This document shows, piece after piece, positions 11,486 through 24,191 of a DNA stretch of 64,000 nucleotides; positions within the stretch are counted from its first letter, which is position 1; each line of letters opens with the position of its first letter. Below the pieces are notes generated by a model, which saw only the letters and a list, made by a program, of their open reading frames with translations, did not search any database and was not told where the DNA came from. The stretch is from Epiperipatus broadwayi. Taxonomy: Eukaryota > Onychophora > Udeonychophora > Euonychophora > Peripatidae. The DNA lies in assembly GCA_028023455.1 (NCBI GenBank), contig JAQFVV010012574.1:1886959-1950958 (forward strand), in the 5' to 3' direction. Both the position numbers and the translations under genes were made by a program.

Positions 11486-12740
11486 CATGTTTCCCCCAAA
11501 ATAAGACATAACCAAAAAATAAGCCCTAGCATGATTTTTCAGGATGCTCATAATGTAAGTCCTACCCCAAATATAAACCCTAGTTAAGATCATCAGCAAG
11601 AGGCATGAATTTTGTTCATCCATTGAAACACATGATGCATGTATTGAATTATAAAGTAATGAATGTATAAATAAATATTATTGACATTAATGCTTTAAAT
11701 AAATAATATAAATTATAATGATATTTATCTATTTTCCCATCAACCATTTTCAACACTACCTGTATAGAAACGATATATCAGCTGAATATTGGACTTAAGA
11801 TAATTAATTTATTGACTTTATAAATGATTTAACAAACTTTTAAAATTTTACCTACTACAAGCCAGCATTATCAGACAATTTGTAATTTCTTTTATGTAAT
11901 TTTAGACACCTATTTTATTCATATTTAATATTTAACAGTTAAATGCTTAAGCATAGTTTAATCATGACAGCTTTTAAATATTCAAAATAAAAGAAAAATC
12001 AGTTTTGTTTCTTAAATATTTTTTTTTCCTCCTAAAAGACTTTAAATAACAGAAGTGATTTTAATAATCATAATAATCAAAGTTTAGTTTAAGATAAATC
12101 AATATTTCTCCTAAAGAAAAGTTTTTTTTTAAAAAATACAAAAAGCTATTATGAATAATTTGGAAGCGTTTATAATGTGTGCACTTGATAACAGATGGAT
12201 GTGGTTGTGTCTTATATAAATATTCATAATTCAATACTCTGTATATTATAACAGTTATACTTAATGCAGTGTGAAATACAAAACATTTTCTGAATTTTTG
12301 TGCTTGCATTTTTTCATCACTTTGGTGTGGAAAATCATTCTTAACCGTAGTCATTTTTGTTACCACTCCTATCTCTTACATCTGCAATTAACCCTTGATT
12401 TAATGGTAGATTTAAAGAATATTTTGATGCCCAGACAAGATGAGTGCAAAAAGAAAGAGCTGTTTCATCAAGTACAGGAGGCAATAATCTCAAGCTTTCT
12501 GTAAAAAGAAGTATTTGAATAAATGTAGATTTTTATATTTGAATAAATGTAAATATTCCAGTGCATATCACTAGGTGAAAATTAAAATATTTACAGAGAT
12601 GTTTGAAAGATTGATTTGACATTTTGAATAAATGTAGATTTTTGTACATGAAAAAATAAGACATCCCTGAAAATAAGCCCTAAAGCATCTTTTGGAGCAA
12701 AAGTTAATATAAGACCTGGTCTTATTTTTGGAAAAACATG
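11486..12740. mobile_element. Non-autonomous DNA transposon with TIRs, 1255 bp
   Basis: The left end catgtttcccccaaaataag and the right end, which reads catgtttttccaaaaataag on the opposite strand, form imperfect terminal inverted repeats. Just inside both ends the phrase aaaataagccct, or aaaataagac, is repeated several times: about 11508-11577 on the left and 12655-12735 on the right. Such subterminal repeats are typical transposase-binding sequences. The interior has two small frames (12061-12366 minus and 12271-12504 plus) without a recognisable transposase, so it is probably non-autonomous. A 20-bp phrase, gaataaatgtagattttt, occurs three times near 12517, 12540 and 12625. No clear target duplication was found, so the superfamily is open. 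Confidence 0.7.
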
Positions 12741-12869
12741 TTAAGAGGAGTTTGACTGATTTTCCATTATTATTGTAATCTAAGTTAAGAACAGTCAGAT
12801 ATTGATTTCAAATAATATTGAATAAAGTTGGGCAGGCTATCAGTTAATTATTTAAAAAATAAATCCTAA

Positions 12870-12968
12870 ACCATTAGAAGCTGGGGAAAAAATCAAAGAT
12901 TTAACTGGTCAAATTCAAAAATTGAGGCCATGTCAGATTATTATGCTAATCATTATGGTACAAGAACC
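12870..12968 (-). mobile_element. Decayed tRNA-derived SINE (second family)
   Basis: Minus-strand text ccataatgattagcataata, then a diverged middle, then gaatttgaccagttaaat matches the element at 8570-8655. Both copies lack a sound B box. Nothing else is recognised between 12741 and 14542. Confidence 0.45.
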
Positions 12969-14542
12969 TTCTATACAGTTTATACATACAGCATATTAAA
13001 TAAAACCTCCATTTAACTTCTCTCACACTCAGTATCTCTCTTCTCGTCCTCTATATCAAACTATAACACTAAGCTTTACCAAAAAAAAAAGTCATAATAT
13101 ATAAGCAATGGTTAATCCAAATATTAAAATTTCTCAAAACTCATATTACGCTGCTTTATAGCTGTGGCTATTTATCAAATAAATTGGACTTTCCTTAATA
13201 AAGTTTAGTGGTAAATTTTGATTATTTATTTTGAAAGTTTAACTTAATGATTTTTTTGGTTTATATTTCTGTATTATGATTTGAAAATTATTATAATGAA
13301 GTGGTATATGCAGATGGTATAACATCTTGCATGATGCACTGTTTTAACTCATATGCAAGAATTCAAATACTAAAAAAAAAAAGCTAGAATAAAATAGATA
13401 TTAAAGAATGAAAAATAAGAAATCCACAGAAATTTTCAAAACTGGAAAATATTTAATGTTATATGAAAATATGTGAGAAAATGTTAACAGGATAATGCAT
13501 ACAATTTTTAATGTCAAGAATTTTTATAAGAATTTTCAGAATAAGAATAGTGTAACATTCATTTTACAAATTTTGCATATGTAAACAAAACATGGTAGGA
13601 CTTCAGATTTTTAGAGAAAAATAATTTTAAGTAAAAAAAGTGAATATTTTGAATAAATTTTTGTGTGTAATTATATAAAACTTTTATAGAAAATTAATTA
13701 AGATAATTAAATGTTTTATGTAATGTGAATTCATATTAAATGATTAAAATTAATTAAGTTGGACTTTAAAAAAAAATTACGGTCAGCATGACCAAAGGAT
13801 TTTATTTGCATATATGTACAGTGGAGCTGTGATATCTACTATATTTGTTTCAAATCACTCTCACATACAAAGCTCATTTTGTTGATAAACTTTGATTACA
13901 ATAGAATATGTATTGTTTATTGAACTACAAATATACTTTTCAATATTCACTTATAACACAGACTATTTTTTATATTTGTAGCATGCATATATAAATTAAA
14001 ACTATAGTATAAGCAAATGATAATAATATAGTTATTAATAATAAATTGAGGGGCAGATTTACATATATTTTACTGAATGCATATTCATTCATTCATTCAT
14101 TAAAAAAAAGTACTATACTGTCTTTTTATTTTTTTTAATAAAGTAAATAGTGAAATGTCTAACTTTTATCACATTTAAATATGCTTTGGATGATATTCTT
14201 TTTTTTTCAATAACTTTTATAGAAATGTAATAGCAGCCTTGTTATTAAGAAACTATGATTCTAATTGTTTTGATGTTATTAAGTCAGTATCAACTTTAAG
14301 TATGTTCTAATATTTTGTAAAATTCTTAGCATTATGCTTAGAATACATTTTATTATACAAAATACTGCACATCAAATTTGGAAAGGATAATAAAAGAAGA
14401 ATAAAATATGAGCTTTGAACATAAACTGATGAAATTTTATTAGTAAACATGACATGAAAGGTGCTGAGAAATAGAAAAAACGCTGCTCAAATATCATAAA
14501 ATGTGTTAAATTTATGAATTTTTAGTTTTGTTTGTTTGTATA
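12969..14542. other. AT-rich non-coding stretch
   Basis: No gene is recognised. The tract contains a short CATT repeat at about 14084-14100 and several A or T homopolymers. Confidence 0.5.
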
Positions 14543-15519
14543 CACCTGGGTCTCATTTTATGCGGTAGATAGGTTCTTCAGAAAATGCACACAAAAGAAA
14601 TCGCACAAAAATAAACGTAACTTATCTTGAAAAATGGGGGAAATGTTCCAGTAATTTTCAGAAGTCACACAAAAGCAAAGCAACAAGGAAAAATTACTTT
14701 AAAATTTGCATTAAAAAAATAGGGAAATAAAGTATGACTAATAAAAAATTTCAAATATTGAAAAAAATTAATACAAGACAAACTTTTTTTATGAACTGCA
14801 GTATTTAATTTTACATTTTTCATACATATTTTAATCATTACCGCTAACGTTCATTTGTAAACTGGTAAGAAATCAGATTCAATGTGATGTGATGTATTGT
14901 GGCTTCTCCTTAAATGAAGTCAAAGCATTTATGCCCAGAAAACCTGTTAGCCACTTTATTTTTATTCATGATGTGATGTATAACTAGCACCACTTTCAGT
15001 CTTGAACTGTGTTAATGGTTTTCTGTTTCTATATTAAAAAATGGGATCGCAATCAAAACAAAAAAATTATACATTATCATTAGAAAGATTATTTTCAGTT
15101 TATAAAATCAATAAAATCTTTGTTATCATTTATTTTAAAAATCTAAAAAAAATATTTATTTCTGTTAATATCTAACAAAATACGTTTTAAAGGTTTAAAA
15201 TTTTTGAATATTTATTGCGATATTTTTATATGTACATGTATAAATCTATTATTATTACTTACTCATTAGTATAAGTAGGTTATTAACATAGAAGCTAAAA
15301 TTCTAAATACAGCTTCAGGCCATATTCATTTAGCTGCTAATATAACGTTATATTTTTGAAAAGAAAAAAAAAGTATTTCAAGTCAAAATAAGTTATTAAT
15401 AATTTAAATTTCTTGATATCTAATAAATATAGTGAAATATGAAAGATATTAAGAAGAAACATGAATCGCATACCTTCAAAATTGCATTAAAATGATCCAC
15501 ATAAAATGAGACCCAGGTG
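14543..15519. mobile_element. Tc1/mariner-like non-autonomous element, 977 bp, TA target
   Basis: The left terminus CACCTGGGTCTCATTTTATGCGG (14543-14565) is matched by the right terminus 15497-15519 on the opposite strand with one mismatch in 23. Both ends are bounded by TA (14541-14542 and 15520-15521), the target site of Tc1/mariner-superfamily elements. Inside the left end the text runs through cacacaaaagaaatcgcaca, similar in style to pogo/Tigger-type ends, but that is only a suggestion. No transposase frame is present. A short LINE family A 3' terminus (14882-14973) lies inside it. Confidence 0.8.
14882..14973 (-). mobile_element. LINE family A 3' terminal fragment nested in TIR element
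   Basis: The text tgatgtgatgtattgtggcttctcc...cctgttagccactttattt closely matches the 3' terminus of the LINE at 1829-1915. Only about 80 bp of the LINE is present. The motif gatgtgatgtat occurs again on the right side at 14962-14973, possibly a target duplication that matches the LINE's own tail. Confidence 0.65.
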
Positions 15520-15521
15520 TA

Positions 15522-17364
15522 TATATATTTTCAGTGTATAATTGATGTCATGTAAAGCATAGTTTGCAGCTGCACTATATATAAAAATCAAAAACAATAG
15601 GACTCTTATTTAACTAATAGACATAAAGAAGAAGGTAATAAAAGACAATTAAATAATTGTAGCCAAACCTGAAAAGTAAATATAAGCATTGAAACATTTA
15701 AAATCTAATATTAAAAAGTTCTAGACATCTTCCTATGCAAAAAAAAAAAAACCAAACTGATTCACATAAGACTAGATTGAAACTAAAAGCTTAATAATGT
15801 TTATATAAAAAACTAAAATATATATATTGACTCTCAACAAAAATATGTACAGGGATGACGTACTTTTTATTTTGGTATGAAACTTATAAAAATTAATTTC
15901 TATTTGTATTTTTGTTACCAAAACACATTTACTTTTAACTCATTTAACTTCTATTAAAAAATGTTTATTATTTAAAAGAATTCAAGGCAAAAGAAAATAT
16001 AAAATTATATGAACAATCTATTTTACAAACCAGTCTGAATAATGTTTTCCCATTACTACTCATGAATTATACAAGAAAGATTTAGGAGTAACAAATATTA
16101 TAAAGCTGTGTTATTAAACACAAATGAATATAAAAAAGATTAATAGACCAGAGCTGTAAAATGATATAAATATTATTTATTAAGTGCAAGCCAGTCTAAA
16201 GCATTTTGACTTAAGTGCATGAAGTAAAAGAGAAAGGTGGAACTACCTTTTTCTTATAAAATCTGTCGTGTTGCGACTTAAGAGCTCCCTATACAGTCAT
16301 CATTATATCTTATTGGCTGTTATATAAGCATGCTAAAAACACATACCAGAGGTTTTCAGCCTTTCATTTTAATTAAAATGATATAATTAAATTATTAATT
16401 AACACAATTTGCAAAGTTTTGAATTCATAAATTAAGTTTTATTAATCAACTACTTGTTTGTTTCTGTACAAATACAATGTTGAACATAAATTATTTTTTT
16501 AGTTAATAATAATGAAGTTGGAGTCTGCAAAGGAAAAGTTAGATTGTTTTAATTATAAAATGCGTCTTGATTGGCTTTCACAGTTATTTGACACAGCATT
16601 GCTGAAATAATTAACATGAGTTTTAACTTGTATTTTCTAGATTTGATTTTCAGTATAACTTTAGCACTGATTGACTATCGTATGTGTGTGTGTTACTTTT
16701 GGCAAGTTTAATCATTGATAAAGGTTTGTTTATTATTTGTATACTTTGTTGCTATTTACAGTGTAAGCTAGGGATATCTTATTGTATTATATTTCTCTTA
16801 TGACTAACCCATATGATATAGCCAATGAGGGAGTAACATGTATATATAAATGCAATTTTTTCAAAAGCTGAAGTAATCTAATATTTAAAGATATTAAAAT
16901 ATTGATTATTTTCTCTTCTCATCTGTCATTTTTAAATAATATTTTATTTATATCTTCTAAAAAAAAGTTTATCTAGATTAATAAAGTATTTCATATAAGT
17001 TAGTCTAGACAGTATAAGACATTACATGATGTAAACCAAATAGTCTACAATATATACTAATATAAATAGCATTTAGTTATCAGTTTATTTTTCTAAACTT
17101 CTAATTAATTAATTTGCATTATTTTGAAATAAGAGAAAAAAAAGTTTTCCCTATAAAGAAAGTATAATCCTTGCAGCCACTTGTAAACAAGTCCAAAAAA
17201 AAAAAGTCAAATAATATAGAGAAAAAAAGAGAGAGACTAAAGTCAGAAAAAATATACATAACTGAAGGATAGAAATGTGGTTGAACAAGCATACAACCTC
17301 ACTGCAATAGTCAGGGAAGAAAGAGGATAACATGAAAGGCCTAACCAAACCCAATACTAAATAG
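15522..17364. other. AT-rich non-coding stretch
   Basis: No gene is recognised. The minus frame at 17151-17405 is Phe/Leu-rich, has no recognisable motif, and overlaps the start of the RTE copy. Confidence 0.5.
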
Positions 17365-18540
17365 TTGAAGATAAAATTTATGAAAAGGAATATGAAGATA
17401 TACAAAAATGATGCATTAAAAAGGATTGAATATCTCGAATTTTATAAAATGGTGCGGAAAAGAGTTGAAAATGATACTAGAAAGTATAACTGTCAACTAG
17501 CAAGAAAAGCTGTAGAAGAAAATAAAAGTCTCAAGAATGTAAAACAACATTTTGGTATTGGTAGGAAATTTATATCTGCAGTAAGAAAAAAAGATGAAAT
17601 TATTACTAAAAAGAGAGATGACATCATGAAATAGGTACAAGACTTTTATCAAGAATTATATAGTAATAAAGAACAAGTACCTCCTATATCTATTACATCT
17701 TCCGAATTGCCCAGAATTTTAAATGAAGAAGTGAGACATGCAATTGAATTTATTAAGAAAGAAAAGGCTCCAGGTAATGATGGAATTATAATTGATATAT
17801 TAAAAGAAGCAGGTGAAGAAATAGAAAAACTTTTAGCCAAGTTATATACCAAATGTCTAAATGATAAAGATGTACCAGATGATTGGAAGAATGCAGTAAT
17901 AATATTAATATTTTAAAAAGGTGATAAAGAAGATATTACAAATTACAGACCTATCAGCCTTTTATCAGTTTTATACAAAGTTTTTACCAAGATAATTACA
18001 ATTCGTCTACAGAGAACATTGGATTTCCACCAATCAAGAGAACAAGCTGGATTTAAAAGTGGTTTTAGTACAGTAGAACATATCCAGGTACTGAGAGAAG
18101 TTATAGAAAGGACAAATGAATATGAATTACCATTATGTTTTGGATTTGTAGATTATGAAAAGGCATTTGATTCTATAAACATTTCTTCAGTGATTAAAGC
18201 ATTGGATCATCAAGGTATAGATTCAGGATATTGTCATATTTTAAAGAATATTTATAAAAATGCAACAGCAACAATTAGATTACATAATGATACTGGGAAA
18301 GTCAACATTGAGAAGGGTGTAATACAAGGTGACTCCATATCTCCAAAACTTTTTACAGCAGTGCTGCAAGAAGTATTTTGTGGAAAAAAATGGGAAACTA
18401 AAGGAGTGAAAGTAAATGGAGATTATTTAAGTCATTTAGATTTTGTAGACGATGTAGTTGTTTTTGCAAATAATGCTTCAGAGCTGCAGGAAATGTTGCA
18501 GGAGTTATCAGATGAAAGTAGGACTAAAGATAAATGTTAA
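17365..18540 (+). pseudogene. RTE-like reverse transcriptase domain, two in-frame stops
   Basis: Reading 17365-18540 in one frame gives an RT domain interrupted by TAG at 17632 (a Trp codon in the copy at 45250) and TAA at 17914. Recognisable motifs in order are KAPGNDGI, NYRPISLLSVLYK, FGFVDYEKAFDSI (first catalytic Asp), GVIQGDSISPKLF, and LDFVDDVVVFA. The last is the catalytic box, here FVDD, where the minus-strand copy at 32856-32867 has FADD. At about 18530 the frame shifts into the C-terminal part (18458-18772). In family terms this enzyme copies the element's RNA at a nicked target. This copy cannot do so without readthrough. Confidence 0.88.
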
Positions 18541-19197
18541 AAAGACTAAAGTAATGTTTAATCGATTTGCTCAAAATGAGAAAATAAAGATTGATTATGA
18601 TGAATTAGAAGAAGTTAATAGTTACAAATACCTTGGTCAGATTATTAATACAGATGGAAACATAATGGAGGAAATTAATCATAGAATTAAACTTGGTTGG
18701 AGTGCTTTTGATAGAAATAACTTGATACTAAAAGGAAATATGCCTGTGTGTTTGAAAAGGAAGGTTTTTTAACAAATGTGTATTACCAGTCCTTACTTAT
18801 GGATCTGAGACTTGGACACTTAATAGAAGAGCAATACAAACTTCAGACCACTCAGAGAAGTATGGAGAGATGCATGTTGGGAGTAACAAAAAGTGATCAA
18901 AAACGCAATGTATGGGTAAGAGAACAAACAGATGTTACTGACCTCATTGAAAAAATCAAAAGATTGAAGTGGAGTTGGGCTGGACATATTGCTAGAAGAG
19001 GTGATACTAGATGGACAATTGAAATCTTAAACTGGATTCCAGGAGATTGTAAAAGACCCAGAAAGAGACCACATGTGAGATGGATGGATGAAATAAGAAA
19101 GTGTGCAGGGATGAGGTGGAAAAGAGAAGCTAAAGATCGGAGAAGATGGATTGAACTTGGAGAGACCTTCATCCTGCAGTGGATTGATAATGGTTGA
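18541..19197 (+). pseudogene. RTE-like LINE C-terminal domain
   Basis: Two overlapping frames (18458-18772, then 18748-19197) cover the thumb and C-terminal region. The first carries LKINVKKTKVM and YKYLGQIIN, the conserved segments after the active site. The second carries TTQRSMERCMLGV, WAGHIARR and RKRPHVRWMDEI, a signature widely seen at the end of RTE-like endonuclease/reverse transcriptases of invertebrates. A frameshift in the T-run near 18765 separates the two. The frame closes at 19195, just before the GAT-repeat tail. Confidence 0.85.
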
Positions 19198-19215
19198 TGA
19201 TGATGATAATTTAGG

Positions 19216-22190
19216 TTAAAAATAAAACCAAAAAGATAATGATAGAATATATGTGTGCATACATAAAATGTTTACTTCCTTTTTTTTTTTAATATAGGGG
19301 GGAAATGAAAAAGTATATGCATTTAAATTAGAAGATGCAGTAGAAATAGTAAATTATATATTTTATTACTAGACTTATAAATTTTAATAAACTTGAATGC
19401 AGTAGTATCACTTTCGTGGAAAAGTAATTACACAATAATTACTAAATGAACCTTAAATGAGTAATGAGACTACCTTTCACTTTTTATTAAATTGCTTTTC
19501 TGCACGTAAATGAAAAGGTTACTTAATAATGATAATAAATTATATAAATAATTAGCATTATTAAAATAAAAAGAAATGATTATCAAATAATTTCTTATAG
19601 ATATCAATTAATATTTTAAATAAAATTGAAAATCGATATTGAAGTTCAGTTTAAGTTGCAAAAAAAAAAAAAATCAACACATTTCAGTTCAATTACAAGA
19701 CAATTAAAACAGCAATCTAATTTAAAAAATTCATTGTACTAATATGATTTCACAAACTATGAAATATTTTTTTGAAATCAAATTTCTCTTACCTATTATA
19801 ATCTATTAAACATTATTTAATGCCATTTTCTAAGCTTTTCTATCTAGGTAAAAAGCCAAATAAATATTATTAAATTTCTAATTAAAATATACAAAAAAAA
19901 GTAATTTAATAAAATGAAAAATAGTCTTTTTTTTCTCACCATAATAATGAGATCCTACTACAAACAGTCAAATCTGGAAAAAAAAAACTATTTTATAACA
20001 ATAATAATAGTGATACATATATTTCAATATTGGAGGCTTAAAAATCCATGCATTCAGTAAAAGTAAAAAATGGAAAAAAGTTATTTTCATTGCATTCTTG
20101 AATAAAGTGGGAACTTTGTTCCCAATCACATGTAACATAAATAAATACAATTAAATACAGATTGTTGATAATATTTTTCCTAACCTTTGATTTCGTGAAA
20201 AATGTTTTTTTTAAATATGTAAGATAAAACACTAGATTATGTTTAAAACAATGAACATTGCACAATAACATGTGTTTTATACATAATTACACACTGTGTA
20301 TTTATATTTTGCAAATACACATAGAATACCATTATTTAAAAAAAAAAACATATTATTCAAACAAAATTTCAAAAGTGATCTTTAATCTTTTACAGTAAAT
20401 AAATTAGTTTGTACACACATTTACAAAAAAAACTGAAAATGAGGGAGGGGGGGAATCTTCAGAAAAATCTTAGAAATTAGCAAATATAATTTCAGCTGCT
20501 TTCCCTGTTTTTAGATTTTGAATTGGAATTCAATGAGGAGCTAAAAGATCTATCTATTCTTGAAATCTGAAAAATTCACAAATTCAAAAAAGCCCTGAAT
20601 TAATTGTTTTATCTATGTATTTTTTATATATAAAATTATATATTATATGATGTAAACAAAGGAGCTATTTCTATGTAACAACTAGAGATATGTTTAGCAG
20701 TGGTGTTGATGAGAAACTATCAATTACTACTGACAATCCACAAACTAAAATAGTTTGCTCTTGTACCTAATAATAATTTTTTGCCTTGAGTTAATGAGAA
20801 ATAGAACACAAGATAAAAAAACTATTATTGGGTATTAAAGCAAAATAGTTTAGCCTTAGAGCTGAAAATAATAATTGGTTTCCTAAGAACATAGTTAATT
20901 TTGCATTTAGTTACTATATGGGAATAGCCCCACACATTACTACATTTATATCATAATTAATCCATAAAAATATTCAACCTATTATATATCGTATGTTTAT
21001 ATTCTGTATCTATTTACAAATAGATTGATACATAAACCTCCCTTTCATATGTACTGATTAAGAATAATGAAAACTGTTTGAACAATCATAATATATCTAG
21101 AATAAAAATTAAGCAAAAAATTGAAGAATGAAGAGTACTCTTTAAGTAATGTGCATATATTATTTAAAACTGTTTCCCAAAGTCAGATCTGACCAAAATC
21201 AAGATTGTTTATGGGAGAGAAGGGTTAAAATAGTTACAAGAGCATTCTATGAAAAAAACAAAAAAAAAAACAAATTGCATTTAGATTCTCAGAATACCTA
21301 AGAAAACTTAATCATTAAAAATAATATAATTACCTTTTAAAAGCATAATATTTTATGTATTTAAATACCTTATTCAAAAAAAAAAAAAAAGATTCAATAA
21401 ATAATATTAAAAATGTAATTTTTTTTTTTAATTAGACAGTAATGTTATGTGCAGTATTTAAGAAAAGATAATATTAGTTATTTATAGAAAATATCAATAG
21501 CTATTGAGGTTTCCAAAATAAAATCCCAGATAGTATATTATTTAATACTTTAGAATCATATATATAGAGAGTCAAAAATCACTGATATAATGAGTCATTA
21601 GAAATTACACCTTATATTTAATGACGTTAACTGTTTATGCTTCTTTTATATGGAATGTAATAAATGAAATGTGTTCTTATATACAACTATAGAGAAGCTT
21701 GTTATTTCTATAAATTAAATATAGCTTAGCGCTTTCAAGAACTTATGGCATTTTCATATTCATAGCGATATGAACTATATTCTAAATACTCTGCATTAAT
21801 GGCTTCCAACCTTTTTTCACTTGTGTAGACATTGGCAGCCCACTTACATTCATGTTAGTAAAATACTTGTAAAATTTACTATTATTCCACTTTTGGATAA
21901 CTATTAAACAGATCAATATTGGGATTAAAAAAGTAATGAAATAAGATGAACAGGAAATAAATATGTTTAAAATCAAATGGTACAATGAATTCAAATAACT
22001 ATATCACAGACAACATTAGAAAAAAATCTATATTAAGGAAGTTTGTTCCTGTCATTACATTACTCAGTATTTTCTTTATATTCTAGATTATTCTACTTCA
22101 TGAATATTCACAATAATGAATATTTTAAACATTAAGAGCAGCAATATCTTTAACTAATAATTTAAATTGAAAATAAGTGCAGTTGGGAAG
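19216..22190. other. AT-rich non-coding stretch
   Basis: No gene or named repeat is recognised. Minus frames at 19968-20271 and 21782-21994 are short, hydrophobic and without motifs. Confidence 0.5.
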
Positions 22191-23444
22191 TGATAAGTAA
22201 CAAAGAAATGATTAATTACTACTATTTAATTAAAATATAACCAAAGGAAAGAATCTTATACGCTAAAAGTAAAGGAGCAGAAACCCAATAGGAGTGCAGT
22301 AGAATGTCCGATGGATCCTAAGATAAGGAAACACTGGATATATAAGGGAGAACTTAGTATTATTATATCACATAATAGTATTATACTATATTGAAAAATA
22401 AGTCAAAGTTGATCCTGTTAAATAAAAAAAATGCATTGCTGAACCCATCGAATTGTGCGGCCAGCCTAAAGCTTTGCTGCAATAACACCTGGAGTTAGTT
22501 CAAAGAAAAATGCTCATTTGAACCTGAGAATCAGCGGAGTGTCCATATGCAGAATAGTTCATATGTCATCACCAAAAAATAAAAAGCTTAAGAGGAATCA
22601 TCATCAACTGGTTGGAGCAACAGAATCAGTAGAAGCTACGCTTCCCTATTGCGCATATTACAATGTTCAAATCCTAGGTAAAATCATTTTATTTTCCTTT
22701 ATCTTCAAACTTCTAATTATAGCCATTGAAAAACAGCGAGATAAACTTTTGAACTTTATAAAAACTATTAATTTCTAGGCTATTATTATGATGTACATTA
22801 GCTTTCATAATCAGACGGTTAAAATCAAATCTCATTAGGGTGTATGTGTACTTCAATTAAATATGCTTTTATTTCTACTTGTATTATTTAAATGTATATG
22901 ATAAAATGAATTAAATATCTAATGTATTACAAAAATATATGTACACATTTCTATTATGGGACAAGAATGAGAAGTTAAAAAAAAAAGAGTGGGGTATAGA
23001 AATATTTAATTATCATTAGTGATTTGAGTCAATATTAAAAGAAAGGGAAAATTTTAGGGAATAGATTTTGAATAACGCCAATGTTTTAATAAGTAAATAA
23101 CTATGATATTGAGAGTGAAAAATGGAGATTTATAATGTGGGCGGATGAGCTGTCTGGGAGGGCAGGTACTAAATTCGTTGCTGGTCGAGCAAACATGTTA
23201 GTTACATTGTAATTGACTGGCACCTAAATGGTTTTTCATTAAAATAAATAAATAAAGTGCTTGGATGGCCAGTGATATAATTTAGTAGCATAGTGTTGAT
23301 ATTACTGGTAGCTTGCTACCAATGATATTAGTATCTCCACCTGACAGACCTGAAGCCTTCAAAGACAGTGAGAGTTAAAAAGAGAAAATAATAAAAAAAA
23401 GACGTATTTTTTTTTATTAAATTTAAAAGAAGGCGGGCAGTACA
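22191..23444 (+). repeat. Left LTR of Ty3/gypsy element, 5'-truncated
   Basis: This segment aligns with 28047-29314 over about 1.25 kb with roughly nine-tenths identity by eye, and both end in GGGC[AG]GTACA. The right LTR begins 446 bp further upstream, at 27601, so this copy lacks its first third. An indel near 23138-23147 marks divergence: the right copy has about 25 extra bases at 28990-29020. The 86-codon frame at 22518-22778 lies inside the LTR and is not considered a gene. Confidence 0.85.
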
Positions 23445-23841
23445 ATGGCATAGTCAACATGAGCCGTAACTGATACAGGTGACAGTTAGTGAGAAAGAAT
23501 GTCAAAAAGTAACTAATTTAGGTTTAAAGAGCCCGCTAGTATTGTTTAACAGAACTTGTCAAATCAGCGCAACCAATAGATGGTTGAAATTGCATATGAC
23601 TGTGTAAACATGATTTTCTTTTACACTCCAGGCGAATTATGATAGAAGGATAAGCAGAACAAACAATAGAACTAAGAAGGTGGGGGGGGTTATATTCGTG
23701 TAAAATAAGAATAAAAAAAATTTTTTTTGTTTAAATAAGAGTAAATAGATCATTCAATTCTGAAATGGAAGTGGTGAGCCGGGTTATAAAAATAAAAACT
23801 TTTGCAGGAAACAGAAGGGAAATAATAGGCACTTAGAGAGC

Positions 23842-24036
23842 TTGGAACAGTTTTTCTCATGTAATGAATTCAGTGAATTGGTCAAAGTTAACATAGCCAG
23901 TAGCTACATACAGGATGAGGCTCAAATTTGGTGGGAGTCAATGGGAATAAAACCAACAATCTTTGAGAAATACAAACAAGCGCTGTTAGCAAACTATTGG
24001 GGGAGGGGCTTCAGGAGAATGTTAAATGTCAGGTAG
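23842..24036 (+). pseudogene. Gag fragment, Ty3/gypsy
   Basis: The 64-codon frame contains LEQFFSCNEF and, about 20 residues later, IASSYIQDEAQIWWES. This is the pattern of the retrotransposon gag domain, with an alpha-helical segment ending in a paired Trp. The Met at the start of the frame is internal, since the same reading is open upstream (HLESLEQFF). Beyond 24036 the frame closes, and a cysteine-rich nucleocapsid knuckle was not found, so most of gag is lost or scrambled between 24036 and 24190. Confidence 0.7.
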
Positions 24037-24191
24037 CACAAGACAAATGGAGAACGGGAATTAATGATTGCATTTTTCATAAATAAGTGGTGAAATTAAG
24101 AATCGTGACAGTGTATAAGATATCTGAATGACTGATTCTGCGTTTAGTAAAGTGGGGTTTTCCAGAAAACATTCAAGAGATAATAAAGGGG

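Larger units (their letters stand above)
17365..19215 (+). mobile_element. RTE-like LINE, 5'-truncated
   Basis: This copy starts inside the linker between endonuclease and RT and runs to a 3' tail of GATGATGATGATAAT (19196-19211), a short-repeat tail typical of RTE-type elements. The same family is present at 8670, 30588, 32120-35310 and 43645-48672. Comparison with the longer copies shows that about the first 1.4-1.6 kb (5' leader and endonuclease) is missing. The sequence upstream of 17365 is unrelated to the family. The reading frame is broken by only two stops and two frameshifts, so it is one of the better preserved copies. Confidence 0.88.

Noticed and set aside
12271-12504. Transposase of the 11.5-12.7 kb TIR element
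   Set aside because: The 77-codon frame has no DDE motif, no helix-turn-helix and no resemblance to a known transposase.
22518-22778. 86-codon gene within the left LTR
   Set aside because: The corresponding stretch of the right LTR (about 28360-28630) does not keep the frame, and LTRs rarely encode protein.
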